DNA of 33,061 nucleotides from Clostridiaceae bacterium (GTDB taxonomy: Bacteria; Bacillota; Clostridia; DSM-8532): contig JAAYNO010000170.1 of assembly GCA_012520855.1 (NCBI GenBank), positions 1 to 33,061 on the forward strand, in the 5' to 3' direction. Both the position numbers and the translations under genes were made by a program. Each line of letters begins with the position of its first letter. Position 1 is the stretch's first letter. This document shows positions 1-7,864 of the stretch, piece after piece. The notes beneath the pieces are model-generated. The model made no database searches. It saw nothing but the letters and a program-made list of their open reading frames with translations, and was not told the origin of the DNA.

Positions 1-23
1 GCCCAGCACTAAGGGTGGGCTAC
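1..23. repeat. Dispersed hairpin repeat, copy 1 (cut by window edge)
   Basis: These 23 bases are the exact reverse complement of bases 18765-18787. The complete copy at 18765-18790 is a 26-base hairpin unit with arms GTAGCCCA and TGGGCTAC. This copy lacks its first three bases because the window begins inside it. The flanks of the two copies are unrelated, so this is a short dispersed element and not a large duplication. Confidence 0.75.
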
Positions 24-36
24 ATTTACTTTTCTC

Positions 37-65
37 TTGATTTCCGTACATATGTTCGATATAAT
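37..65 (+). promoter_or_regulatory. uvrA promoter
   Basis: A -35 box TTGATT (37-42) and a perfect -10 box TATAAT (60-65) are separated by 17 bases, which is ideal sigma-A geometry. Transcription should start near base 72 and leave a leader of about 98 bases before uvrA. The LexA-like palindrome lies in the spacer. Confidence 0.8.
45..58. promoter_or_regulatory. LexA (DinR) SOS box in the uvrA promoter
   Basis: CGTACATATGTTCG matches the Gram-positive LexA consensus CGAAC-N4-GTTCG at all but one arm position. It sits between the -35 and -10 boxes, where bound LexA would block RNA polymerase. SOS control of uvrA is established in Bacillus; its occurrence here is inferred from the site. Confidence 0.75.
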
Positions 66-169
66 TATTCAGACGGATTGTTATGATCATTACTTTGGGT
101 TACAATAATAAAATGACCCCAAGGTTGAACAGAACAGGCTGATTAAGCTTTTATCAGGAAGAAGAATAT

Positions 170-3001
170 ATGAGAGATAAAATATATATAAAAGGTGCGT
201 GCGAGCATAACCTTAAGAACATTGACGTTGAAATACCAAGAGATAAATTGGTCGTTATCACAGGTCTAAGTGGTTCGGGAAAGTCCTCCCTGGCATTTGA
301 CACGATCTATGCCGAAGGCCAGAGGCGATATATGGAATCCCTGTCCTCATACGCAAGACAATTCCTGGGTCTCATGGAAAAGCCCAATGTGGAATTCATT
401 GACGGGCTTTCGCCTGCCATATCCATCGACCAGCGTACAACCTCCAAAAACCCTCGATCTACAGTGGGAACAGTGACCGAAATATATGATTATTTCAGGC
501 TTCTGTTTGCCAGGATAGGAATACCCCATTGTCCGCAATGCGGTAAAGTCATTGCCCAGCAGACCGTAGATCAGATGGTGGATTCTGTTTTAGCTCTTGA
601 GGAAGGGACCCGGATCCAGATTCTCGCTCCGGTGGTGCGCGGGCGTAAAGGTGAGTATACAAAGCTAATCCAGGACGCCAGAAAGAATGGCTATGTCCGT
701 ATACGTATCGACGGCGAGGTAATGGATATAAATGATGAGATCAAACTGGATAAAAACCGCAAGCACACGATTGAAATAGTTGTGGACAGGCTTATTGTAA
801 GACCTGGGATTCAAAAGCGTCTCACCGACTCGATCGAGACAAGTCTGAATCTGACTGGAGGGATTTTGGTCGTTGATGTCATAGGAAAAGAAGAGATGCT
901 GTTCTCCCAAAATTTTTCATGCACCGAATGCGGGATCAGTATAGAAGAGCTTACTCCGAGGATGTTCTCCTTCAACAATCCTTTCGGAGCCTGCCCGAAT
1001 TGCGGGGGTTTGGGAACTCTTATGAAAATAGATCCAGATCTTGTCATCGTGGACAAAACTAAAGCTCTGACCGAAGGGGCTCTTACCACTACTGGCTGGA
1101 ACTTTACCAATGAGGACGCATACAGCCGCATGTATCTGGATGCCCTGGCAAAGCATTACGGCTTTGATATAAATACCCCTGTAGAAAAGCTTCCTCCTGA
1201 GATTCTGGATAAAATCCTCTATGGAACCGGTTCGGAAAAAATTAAAGTGGAATACGACAGAGAATATGGCAGCGGAAGCTTCATGACATCATTCGAGGGT
1301 GTCATAAGCAGCATGGAGCGCCGTTACAGGGAGACCAGATCCGACAGTCAAAAAGAATACTATGAATCATTTATGAGCAATATACCTTGTCAGGAGTGTG
1401 AAGGCAAGCGCTTAAGAAAAGAAAGCCTTGCTGTTACGATAGGAGGCAAGAATATACACGAAATAAGCTCGATGTCGATAAGTGATGCAGTAGGTTTCTT
1501 TAAGGATCTTAAGTTAACTGACCGGGAGCTTCTTATCGCTTCCCAGATATTGAAGGAAATCAACGCACGGCTTAAATTCTTAATGGATGTGGGGCTTAAT
1601 TACCTTACCCTTCACAGGGCGACCGCGACTCTTTCAGGAGGTGAAGCACAGCGTATACGTCTGGCAACGCAGATAGGCTCAGGACTTATGGGAGTTCTTT
1701 ATATTCTGGACGAACCGAGTATAGGTCTCCATCAAAGAGATAATGAAAAACTTCTCGATACATTGAAAAGATTGAGGGATTTGGGGAATACTCTCCTGGT
1801 AGTCGAACACGATGAGGAAACCATGTACGCTGCCGATCACATAATTGATATGGGACCGGGTGCGGGGGAACACGGAGGCAAAATAGTAGCCGAAGGAACA
1901 GTAGAGGAAATCAAGGCAAATCCTAATTCCATAACAGGCAAGTATTTGAGCGGAGCCTTAAAAATAGATATCCCCAAGCAAAGGCGCAAAGTAAACAGCA
2001 GAATACTAAGAATTTTAGGTGCGAAAGAAAATAATCTGAAGGATGTGGATATCGATATTCCACTCGGGGTCTTTACCTGTGTAACAGGGGTTTCTGGCTC
2101 AGGAAAGAGTTCACTTGTAAATGAGATCCTGTATAAAAAGCTTGCCTCAAAGCTGAACAGGGCTAAAACGAAAGCAGGATCGCATAGAGATATACTTGGT
2201 CTGGAGCATTTGGACAAGGTTATAAATATAGATCAATCACCGATAGGACGTACGCCGAGATCGAATCCTGCTACTTACACAGGTTTGTTTGACCTGATCA
2301 GGGATTTGTTTGCCCAAACCGTTGATGCTAAAACAAAAGGCTACAAAGCCGGAAGATTCAGCTTCAACGTAAGAGGAGGAAGATGTGAGGCTTGCAGAGG
2401 TGACGGTATTCTCAAAATAGAAATGCATTTTCTGCCTGATGTTTATGTGCCATGCGAGGTCTGTAAAGGCAAAAGGTATAACAGAGAGACCCTTGATGTT
2501 AAATATAAAGGTAAGAATATTGCAGATGTTCTTAATATGACAGTCGGGGAAGCTCTTGAATTCTTTGAGAACATACCCAGGCTTAAAAGAAAAATTCAGA
2601 CATTGTATGATGTTGGTCTGGGTTATATTCGCCTTGGCCAGCCTGCAACAACATTGTCAGGAGGCGAAGCTCAGCGTGTCAAGCTGGCTACCGAGCTGTC
2701 AAAGCGGGCTACCGGCAAAACCATGTATATTTTAGACGAGCCTACGACAGGACTTCATATGGCTGATGTCCATAAGCTTATCGATGTTTTGCAGAAGCTG
2801 GTGGAAACAGGGAACAGCGTAGTTGTTATTGAACATAATCTGGATGTCATAAAAACTGCCGATTACATTATAGATTTGGGTCCCGAAGGCGGTGACTGCG
2901 GCGGTGAGGTGATCGCAACAGGAACTCCTGAGGAGGTTTCGGCCAACGAAAAATCCTATACCGCCAGATTCCTTAAAAAAGTACTGAATGATGAACCGTA
3001 A
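170..3001 (+). CDS. uvrA: Excinuclease ABC subunit A (UvrA)
   Basis: This is the damage-recognition ATPase of nucleotide excision repair; it dimerises, finds bulky lesions and loads UvrB. The 943 residues match the usual family length. Two ABC modules are visible: Walker [10 protein letters not shown] at 32-40 and GVSGSGKSS at 640-648, with signature motifs LSGGE at 488-492 and 829-833. Zinc-binding cysteine pairs appear near 121-124 and 251-279, and the C-terminal CEAC...CEVC finger lies around 740-770. The ATG follows a purine-rich GGAAGAAG site. The gene has its own LexA-box promoter. If uvrB is nearby it must lie to the left, outside the window. Confidence 0.98.
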   Translation: MRDKIYIKGACEHNLKNIDVEIPRDKLVVITGLSGSGKSSLAFDTIYAEGQRRYMESLSSYARQFLGLMEKPNVEFIDGLSPAISIDQRTTSKNPRSTVGTVTEIYDYFRLLFARIGIPHCPQCGKVIAQQTVDQMVDSVLALEEGTRIQILAPVVRGRKGEYTKLIQDARKNGYVRIRIDGEVMDINDEIKLDKNRKHTIEIVVDRLIVRPGIQKRLTDSIETSLNLTGGILVVDVIGKEEMLFSQNFSCTECGISIEELTPRMFSFNNPFGACPNCGGLGTLMKIDPDLVIVDKTKALTEGALTTTGWNFTNEDAYSRMYLDALAKHYGFDINTPVEKLPPEILDKILYGTGSEKIKVEYDREYGSGSFMTSFEGVISSMERRYRETRSDSQKEYYESFMSNIPCQECEGKRLRKESLAVTIGGKNIHEISSMSISDAVGFFKDLKLTDRELLIASQILKEINARLKFLMDVGLNYLTLHRATATLSGGEAQRIRLATQIGSGLMGVLYILDEPSIGLHQRDNEKLLDTLKRLRDLGNTLLVVEHDEETMYAADHIIDMGPGAGEHGGKIVAEGTVEEIKANPNSITGKYLSGALKIDIPKQRRKVNSRILRILGAKENNLKDVDIDIPLGVFTCVTGVSGSGKSSLVNEILYKKLASKLNRAKTKAGSHRDILGLEHLDKVINIDQSPIGRTPRSNPATYTGLFDLIRDLFAQTVDAKTKGYKAGRFSFNVRGGRCEACRGDGILKIEMHFLPDVYVPCEVCKGKRYNRETLDVKYKGKNIADVLNMTVGEALEFFENIPRLKRKIQTLYDVGLGYIRLGQPATTLSGGEAQRVKLATELSKRATGKTMYILDEPTTGLHMADVHKLIDVLQKLVETGNSVVVIEHNLDVIKTADYIIDLGPEGGDCGGEVIATGTPEEVSANEKSYTARFLKKVLNDEP

Positions 3002-3085
3002 ACTTATAAACTAAAAATGTGCTATATATTCGTTAGAGATGGGTAAGTAACAGTTGACGAAAAAACATGAAAAGAGGTGTAAGCT

Positions 3086-4270
3086 TTGATACAGGTAAAG
3101 GATCAGATATACCATTTAGGCTTTCGGGATTGGGAACTAAGGAATTTCCACGGTCATGAGCTGTCTACCTTCCACGGCTCAAGTTATAATTCTTATTTGA
3201 TAAAGGATGAGAAAACAGTATTAGTTGATGCGGTATGGTCGCCGCACTCTGATGAGTATATGAACATTTTGGAAGAAGAAGTGGGGATCGACAATATTGA
3301 CTATATTATCATAAACCATTCGGAACCGGACCATTCAGGTACATTGGTTGAAATCATGGAGCTGCGTCCTGATATACCTATATACTGCTCGGTGAAGGGT
3401 GTGGAAACAATCAGGAAGCAATACCACAAAGATTGGAATTTCAGAGCCGTAAAAACCGGAGATACTCTTAATATTGGTAAGTACGAGCTTATGTTTGTTG
3501 ATATGACAATGATTCATTGGCCTGACAGTATGATGACATTCGTGAAGGGCCCCAATGTTCTTCTGTCTAATGATGCATTTGGACAGCACCTGGCTGGTGC
3601 TTCGATTTTTGAGGATGAGTTGGACGAGTGCATGGTATGGCAAGAAGCTATAAAATATTTTGCAAACATTTTGGCGCCTTTTACACCGCTTATCAAGAAG
3701 AAAATCGATGAGGTATTATCCCTGAATCTGCCCATAGAAATGATTGCGCCCAGTCATGGCGCTATATGGAGAAAAAATCCGTTGAGTATTGTGGAAAAAT
3801 ATGCCCAATGGTCTGATAATTATAACGAGGGCTATGTATCTATTATTTATGACACCATGTATAACGCTACAAAGAAGATGGCCGGTGCTATAGCAAAGGG
3901 GCTTGAAAGCAAGGGAGTTAAAAGCAAGCAGTTTAACAGCTCCTTATCCGATATGAGTGATTTGATAACTGAAGTATTCAAGTCAAAGGGCATGATAATA
4001 GGAAGCTGTACGGTCAACAGTGGCCCTTTGCGTTCAATTGCTGCTATCATGGCAGAGATCAGAGGGCATAAACTGAAAAATAAAGTAGGAGCGGCTTTTG
4101 GAAGCTACGGCTGGAGCGGGGAAGCTCATAAAAAGATTCATAAGGAACTGGAAGAAGCCGGTATCAAAGTTGTAATGGAGCCGATTTCGGTTAAATACCA
4201 ACCGGATGATGCAGAGCTTGATGCCTGCTTCCAGTTTGGGCGAGATTTTGCAAATTATTTAAAAAAATAA
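3086..4270 (+). CDS. FprA-type flavodiiron protein (oxygen or nitric oxide reductase)
   Basis: This 394-residue soluble protein belongs to the A-type flavoproteins, which use a diiron centre and FMN to reduce O2 to water, or NO to N2O, and so protect anaerobes. The N-terminal metallo-beta-lactamase-like domain (about 1-250) carries the diiron motif H78-x-E80-x-D82-H83, followed by SNDAFGQH and SHGAIWR, which hold later ligands. A flavodoxin domain fills roughly 255-394. Length and order match class A proteins with no extra rubredoxin domain. Translation starts at TTG, six bases after AGAGGTG; no better in-frame start is nearby. Whether O2 or NO is the main substrate cannot be read from the sequence. 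Confidence 0.93.
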   Translation: MIQVKDQIYHLGFRDWELRNFHGHELSTFHGSSYNSYLIKDEKTVLVDAVWSPHSDEYMNILEEEVGIDNIDYIIINHSEPDHSGTLVEIMELRPDIPIYCSVKGVETIRKQYHKDWNFRAVKTGDTLNIGKYELMFVDMTMIHWPDSMMTFVKGPNVLLSNDAFGQHLAGASIFEDELDECMVWQEAIKYFANILAPFTPLIKKKIDEVLSLNLPIEMIAPSHGAIWRKNPLSIVEKYAQWSDNYNEGYVSIIYDTMYNATKKMAGAIAKGLESKGVKSKQFNSSLSDMSDLITEVFKSKGMIIGSCTVNSGPLRSIAAIMAEIRGHKLKNKVGAAFGSYGWSGEAHKKIHKELEEAGIKVVMEPISVKYQPDDAELDACFQFGRDFANYLKK

Positions 4271-4321
4271 GTTCTGTCATTAAGCGTCCGTATATCGGAT
4301 TATTCGCATTTTTGGGCTTTG

Positions 4322-4397
4322 GGGCTGTCTAAGAACAGGTTGTCACTTTGGCTATTATTTAGCCTCAGAATGGCACGGTAGGTTTTTAAGACAGCCC
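4322..4397. repeat. Small inverted-repeat element (GGGCTGTCT ends)
   Basis: GGGCTGTCT (4322-4330) and its exact inverse AGACAGCCC (4389-4397) bracket 58 bases. Inside is a second weak hairpin, GGCT-attattt-AGCC, whose right part resembles the TCATTCTGAG core of the repeat family seen at 21302. There is no transposase. It lies between the ends of fprA and the opposing HD-domain gene and looks like a degenerate miniature element; no clear target duplication is seen. Confidence 0.5.
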
Positions 4398-4440
4398 TAA
4401 ACATAGTACAGATGTGTTTATAGTGAGGTTTAAGCAACCT

Positions 4441-5037
4441 CTACTTGTCTCTGAGCAGACCCCTTTCCACTGCTTCATCAATCAGCCCGGAGACGAAATC
4501 CCAGAGCTCTGGGGCACCGTCCTTTATGCGACAGTTGCGCTTAATAACCTGTTCCTTGCTTATATTGTGTTCTTTCCACGTCCCGCCATTGTTCAGAAAA
4601 TTCATCAGAACCGGCTGAAGCCTGTCCATAGCTGCTGCAAATCTAGCCTCGGGAGTTTCCATGGCGTCAAATTCTTCCCATAACGCTTTCAGCTCATTGC
4701 CCTGATCTTCGGGAAGAATACCGAATATACGTTCAGCGGCTTTTTGCTCGCGCTCCAGCTTGTCCAGATTCCCTGCAGCGTCATAACAAAAAGTATCCCC
4801 TGCGTCTATTTCGACAAGGTCGTGCACAATACACATCTTTATTACCTTCAGCATGTCTATATGAGATCCTTGGGAGTATTCTTCCAGCAAAAAAGCCATG
4901 AGTGCCAAATGCCAGGAATGTTCAGCGTCATTCTCACGCCGTGTCCCATCATGGATTTTTGTCATTCTAAATATATTTTTTACCTTATCAACCTCTAAAA
5001 TAAATTGGATCTGCTTTTTCAGCCTGTCAGAAGCCAT
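4441..5037 (-). CDS. HD-domain phosphohydrolase (YfbR/HDDC2-like 5'-deoxynucleotidase)
   Basis: This 198-residue protein has the HD metal-binding fold: an AEHSWH motif near residue 40 supplies the first histidine, and IVHDLVEIDAGDTF supplies the HD pair. The spacing resembles YfbR-like 5'-deoxynucleotidases and HDDC2 proteins, which dephosphorylate deoxynucleoside monophosphates. The exact substrate is not shown. An upstream ATG at 5061 is possible, but AGGAAGG lies nine bases before the ATG at 5037, and the promoter would place the transcript start at about 5061, so 5037 is preferred. It faces the COG1900 operon across a divergent promoter region. Confidence 0.85.
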   Translation of the reverse strand: MASDRLKKQIQFILEVDKVKNIFRMTKIHDGTRRENDAEHSWHLALMAFLLEEYSQGSHIDMLKVIKMCIVHDLVEIDAGDTFCYDAAGNLDKLEREQKAAERIFGILPEDQGNELKALWEEFDAMETPEARFAAAMDRLQPVLMNFLNNGGTWKEHNISKEQVIKRNCRIKDGAPELWDFVSGLIDEAVERGLLRDK

Positions 5038-5067
5038 TTTGATCATCCTTCCTGTGAACATAGCAAT

Positions 5068-5096
5068 ATTATATACTATCTTTGCTTAAATCAAAA
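5068..5096 (-). promoter_or_regulatory. Promoter of the HD-domain gene
   Basis: On the minus strand a perfect TATAAT (5073-5068) is preceded at 17 bases by TTTTGA, or at 15 bases by TTGATT. The -10 is strong and the -35 is weak. The predicted start near 5061 supports translation from 5037. Confidence 0.5.
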
Positions 5097-5116
5097 ATAT
5101 ATGTTAACTATTGCGA

Positions 5117-5145
5117 TTGAATATTTATTCATCTAGATATATAAT
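5117..5145 (+). promoter_or_regulatory. Promoter of the homocysteine operon
   Basis: TTGAAT (5117-5122) and TATAAT (5140-5145) are separated by 17 bases. The start should fall near 5152, giving a 5' leader of about 42 bases, too short for a known SAM riboswitch. No T-box or SAM element is seen. Confidence 0.7.
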
Positions 5146-5193
5146 GAAAATTAATTTATTTCTAAATACAATCTATTAAAATGCAGGTGTATT

Positions 5194-6351
5194 ATGAAAA
5201 AGACGATATATGAAATCAATGAGCGGATAAAGAGCGGAAAAGCAGTAGTGTTTACCGCAGAGGAAATAATATCGGTCGTGGAAGAAAAAGGTGTAAAAAA
5301 GGCTTTTGAGGAAGTTGACGTAGTTACCACCGGTACCTTCGGTCCTATGTGCTCCAGTGGAATGTTTATCAATTTCGGACATTCAAGTCCTCCCATACGA
5401 ATGAATAAGGTATGGTTGAATGATGTTCCCGCATTTGCGGGCATTGCCGCTGTGGACGCTTATATAGGAGCTACAGAGCAATCGGAACGTCTGGGCATGC
5501 AGTATGGCGGAGCTCATGTAATAGAGGATTTTATAAAGGGCAAGGACATTGTTTTATATGCTGAAAGCTATGGTACCGACTGTTATCCCAGAAAAGATAT
5601 AAAGACTACGATAAACAAATATAATGTCAATCAGGCATATATGTTCAACCCTAGAAACTGCTATCAGAATTATGCCGCCGCAACCAATTCCACCGATAAA
5701 ATAATGTATACATACATGGGCACATTACTGCCCGAGTTCGGCAATGTTACATACTCGACCTCGGGAGAACTGAGTCCTTTATTAAATGATCCGGAATACA
5801 GAACGATAGGGATCGGTACGAGAGTGTTTATCGGAGGTGCTCAGGGATATGTTGCCTGGGAAGGGACCCAGCATGATCCCAATCAGGAGCGCCTTGAAAA
5901 CGGAGTTCCGGTAGGGGGAGCGGGGACCCTGGCTCTTATAGGGGATGCGAAGAAAATGTCTAGCAGATATATTAAAGCCGCTATATACGAGAAATATGGA
6001 GTTTCGATGTTTGTAGGTGTAGGGATACCAATTCCTATACTCGATGAGGACATACTTTTAAAAACAACTGTCAGGAACAGGGATATCCATACATTGCTGG
6101 TTGACAAAAGCGGCAAGGAAGATCTTAATATACGATTGAACTATGAGCAGCTAAGAAGCGGTGTTGTGGAGATACGCGGCAAGAAGGTCCCAACAGCCCC
6201 GTTATCCAGCCTTAAATTTGCCAGGGAGATAGCAACCGAGCTAAAAAGTCTGATACAGAAGGGTGAATTTATTCTGACTGAGCCTGTTGAGAAGCTGAGA
6301 ACCAATGGCCAGCGGCTGAATAAACTCGAGGAAAGGGAGGTTAAGCCATGA
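5194..6351 (+). CDS. Homocysteine biosynthesis protein, HcyBio/DUF39 family (COG1900)
   Basis: This 385-residue protein matches the COG1900 (DUF39, HcyBio) family, shown in methanogens to be needed for making homocysteine from aspartate semialdehyde and sulfide. Cysteines in the GPMCSSG (C53) and GTDCYP (C130) contexts sit where the family has two functionally important cysteines proposed to carry a persulfide; PRNCYQN (C156) is a third. The gene heads a three-gene operon: its last four bases overlap the start of the ferredoxin-like gene. The ribosome binding site (GCAGGTG) is modest. Family assignment is firm; the reaction is taken from archaeal relatives. Confidence 0.9.
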   Translation: MKKTIYEINERIKSGKAVVFTAEEIISVVEEKGVKKAFEEVDVVTTGTFGPMCSSGMFINFGHSSPPIRMNKVWLNDVPAFAGIAAVDAYIGATEQSERLGMQYGGAHVIEDFIKGKDIVLYAESYGTDCYPRKDIKTTINKYNVNQAYMFNPRNCYQNYAAATNSTDKIMYTYMGTLLPEFGNVTYSTSGELSPLLNDPEYRTIGIGTRVFIGGAQGYVAWEGTQHDPNQERLENGVPVGGAGTLALIGDAKKMSSRYIKAAIYEKYGVSMFVGVGIPIPILDEDILLKTTVRNRDIHTLLVDKSGKEDLNIRLNYEQLRSGVVEIRGKKVPTAPLSSLKFAREIATELKSLIQKGEFILTEPVEKLRTNGQRLNKLEEREVKP

Positions 6352-6758
6352 AAACAATAAAAGTAAGCCTTAAGTACCCCCTTAACAGTATTACAACACC
6401 TTTGGTCAGCACACTTGTCAAAAAGTACAATGTTGAGGTAAATATACTTCATGCAAATATCAGCCTTAATAAAATCGGTACTCTTATTGCCGATATAACA
6501 GGAGAAGAAAAAGATATAGAAGATGCTTTGGACTTCATTGTAAAACAGGATGGCATAAGATATAAAATTTTCAGCAATAAACTCATATGGCAGGAGGAGG
6601 ATTGCGTTCACTGCGGAGCATGTACGGCTGTATGTCCGTCAAATGCCCTTACTATGAACAAGGAGACCTGGTGTTTGGAATTCAGTAAAGAAAAGTGTCT
6701 TGTCTGCGGATTGTGTACAAAGGCATGTCCCCTCAATGTTATGAGTTTGCAGGCGTAA
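6348..6758 (+). CDS. NIL domain plus 2x[4Fe-4S] ferredoxin protein
   Basis: This 136-residue protein has an N-terminal NIL domain (about 2-76), a small ligand-binding-like module also found on methionine ABC transporter ATPases. A bacterial ferredoxin domain follows, with CVHCGACTAVCP (C86, C89, C92, C96) and CLVCGLCTKACP (C117, C120, C123, C127), enough for two [4Fe-4S] clusters. Its ATG overlaps the stop of the COG1900 gene (ATGA), so the two are translationally coupled. In methanogens the same pair works together in homocysteine synthesis, where the ferredoxin is thought to supply electrons for persulfide reduction. An extra cysteine, C109, lies between the motifs. Confidence 0.92.
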   Translation: MKTIKVSLKYPLNSITTPLVSTLVKKYNVEVNILHANISLNKIGTLIADITGEEKDIEDALDFIVKQDGIRYKIFSNKLIWQEEDCVHCGACTAVCPSNALTMNKETWCLEFSKEKCLVCGLCTKACPLNVMSLQA

Positions 6759-6762
6759 AGTT

Positions 6763-7485
6763 ATGGAAACCAATCGCTTTTACCGGGAAAACATAAAAGC
6801 AAAAAATCTGGTATTTTTTCAGGCGTGTGTGGAACAGACCGATCTTTATATAGGAGCCGAAGTAAACCTGAAAGAAAAAGCGACTTCCTTTATAAGGGAA
6901 TACAGACAACAGCTTATTGACTATATAAAACGGCATCCTGAATTCCTTCACAGTCTGGTTCCAATTAAAGCCAAAGGTTTTGCACCACCCATTGCCGTTG
7001 ATATGTGCAATGCCTCAAGCCTGGCAGGTGTTGGTCCCATGGCTGCGGTAGCCGGAGCTATGTCCAAATTCGTCGGGTACAAACTTCTTGAGTTTACTGA
7101 TGAGGTCATAGTGGAGAATGGCGGAGATATATTAATAAAAAGCAATACTGAAAGAATTATAGGAGTCTATGCAGGGAATTCACCCTTAAGCGGGAAAATA
7201 GCTTTGAAGGTCAGCAAGGATAAAACACCCTGCGGTATTTGCACTTCTTCGGGGACGGTTGGTCATTCCCTCAGCTTCGGCAAAGCTGATGCGGCTTTGG
7301 TAGTTCATCCGGATGCATCGGTTGCAGATGCATGTGCCACTGCATTGGGAAACAGCATAAAAGGAAGTGAGGATATTGAAGATGCACTTTCGAATATAAA
7401 TAAGGTTCCGGGGATTCGGGGAGCCCTGGTGATTGTTGGTGAGGCTTTTGGTGCAATAGGAGATATAGAGATCTGCAGGATATAA
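6763..7485 (+). CDS. UPF0280 family protein (COG2122, ApbE-like fold)
   Basis: This 240-residue protein belongs to UPF0280, a relative of the ApbE flavin transferase family. ENGGDI near residue 119, the CTSSGTVGHS stretch near 160-170, and GKADA with ADACATALGN near 174-200 resemble ApbE metal- and FAD-binding elements. It starts four bases after the ferredoxin-like gene, so it is the third member of the operon. Comparative studies link COG2122 with COG1900 and the NIL ferredoxin in sulfide-based homocysteine or cysteine synthesis. Its own chemistry is unproven. No rightward T-tract terminator follows it; the hairpin at 7508-7544 has its T-run on the other strand. Confidence 0.9.
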   Translation: METNRFYRENIKAKNLVFFQACVEQTDLYIGAEVNLKEKATSFIREYRQQLIDYIKRHPEFLHSLVPIKAKGFAPPIAVDMCNASSLAGVGPMAAVAGAMSKFVGYKLLEFTDEVIVENGGDILIKSNTERIIGVYAGNSPLSGKIALKVSKDKTPCGICTSSGTVGHSLSFGKADAALVVHPDASVADACATALGNSIKGSEDIEDALSNINKVPGIRGALVIVGEAFGAIGDIEICRI

Positions 7486-7499
7486 GGATAGTAAAATAT

Positions 7500-7544
7500 A
7501 AAAAAAAGGCCAAACCACCGGGGGGTTGGATATTAGTCTGGCCT
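7500..7544 (-). terminator. Leftward intrinsic terminator
   Basis: On the minus strand, CCAACC pairs with GGTTTGG (one bulge), or AGGCCA pairs with TGGCCT, and the stem is followed at once by eight T (7507-7500). On the plus strand the hairpin is followed by GAAATATAT, so it is a poor rightward terminator. No annotated leftward gene needs it. Confidence 0.7.
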
Positions 7545-7607
7545 GAAATATATCTGTCGCCTATATTATCTTATTACGTTGATGCGGTAAAGAATTACCC
7601 TAAAATC
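7500..7607 (-). ncRNA. Candidate small RNA with C-rich loop
   Basis: Reading leftward, a strong promoter (7614-7642) should start transcription near 7607, and an intrinsic terminator ends it at 7500. The RNA would be about 105 bases. Near its 5' end GGTAA-TTCT-TTACC can form a short hairpin. Its 3' end is the terminator stem, whose loop carries a run of six C (7520-7525), a feature of Gram-positive regulatory RNAs that pair with ribosome binding sites. No ORF with a start and ribosome binding site is seen in it. It does not match an RNA family I recognise. Existence is inferred from promoter and terminator only. Confidence 0.5.
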
Positions 7608-7613
7608 AAAAAA

Positions 7614-7642
7614 ATTAAATACTTGCAAAAGCTGCTTGTCAA
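7614..7642 (-). promoter_or_regulatory. Leftward promoter of the candidate small RNA
   Basis: On the minus strand, a perfect -35 TTGACA (7642-7637), a 17-base spacer and TTTAAT (7619-7614) form a near-consensus sigma-A promoter. It points away from proB toward the leftward terminator at 7500. Confidence 0.65.
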
Positions 7643-7756
7643 AACAGTTTCACGGAGCAGAAAAAATTAATCGCAAAAAACGCATAAGCCAGATATTACC
7701 CGTGTCGAAATAAAATGAAATAAGTAAGGTTATTAAAAATCAATAAAGGAGGAACC

Positions 7757-7864
7757 GTGCCCTGCATTTCTGTGATGATGCTTAATACGAAAACAGGGGT
7801 AAGGGATATTTATGGAAAACCAATACAGATCAAGATTGAAAGAAGCACAAAGAATTGTTGTTAA
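7757..7864 (+). CDS. Possible 35-codon leader ORF overlapping proB
   Basis: A very strong site AAAGGAGG (7746-7752 region) stands four bases before GTG at 7757, which opens a 35-codon frame ending in TAA at 7862-7864, inside proB in another frame. The peptide would start MPCISVMMLNTKTG and end in CC. The proB ATG at 7812 has a weaker GGGGTAAGGG site. This could be a leader peptide coupling translation to proB, or a chance ORF. There is no similarity evidence. Confidence 0.25.
   Translation: MPCISVMMLNTKTGVRDIYGKPIQIKIERSTKNCC

Noticed and set aside
1837-2217. 126-codon leftward ORF opposite uvrA
   Set aside because: Antisense shadow of the conserved second ABC module; composition is non-protein-like.
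7508-7544. Rightward terminator for the homocysteine operon
   Set aside because: The hairpin is real, but the sequence after it on the plus strand is GAAATATAT; the T-run exists only for the minus strand.
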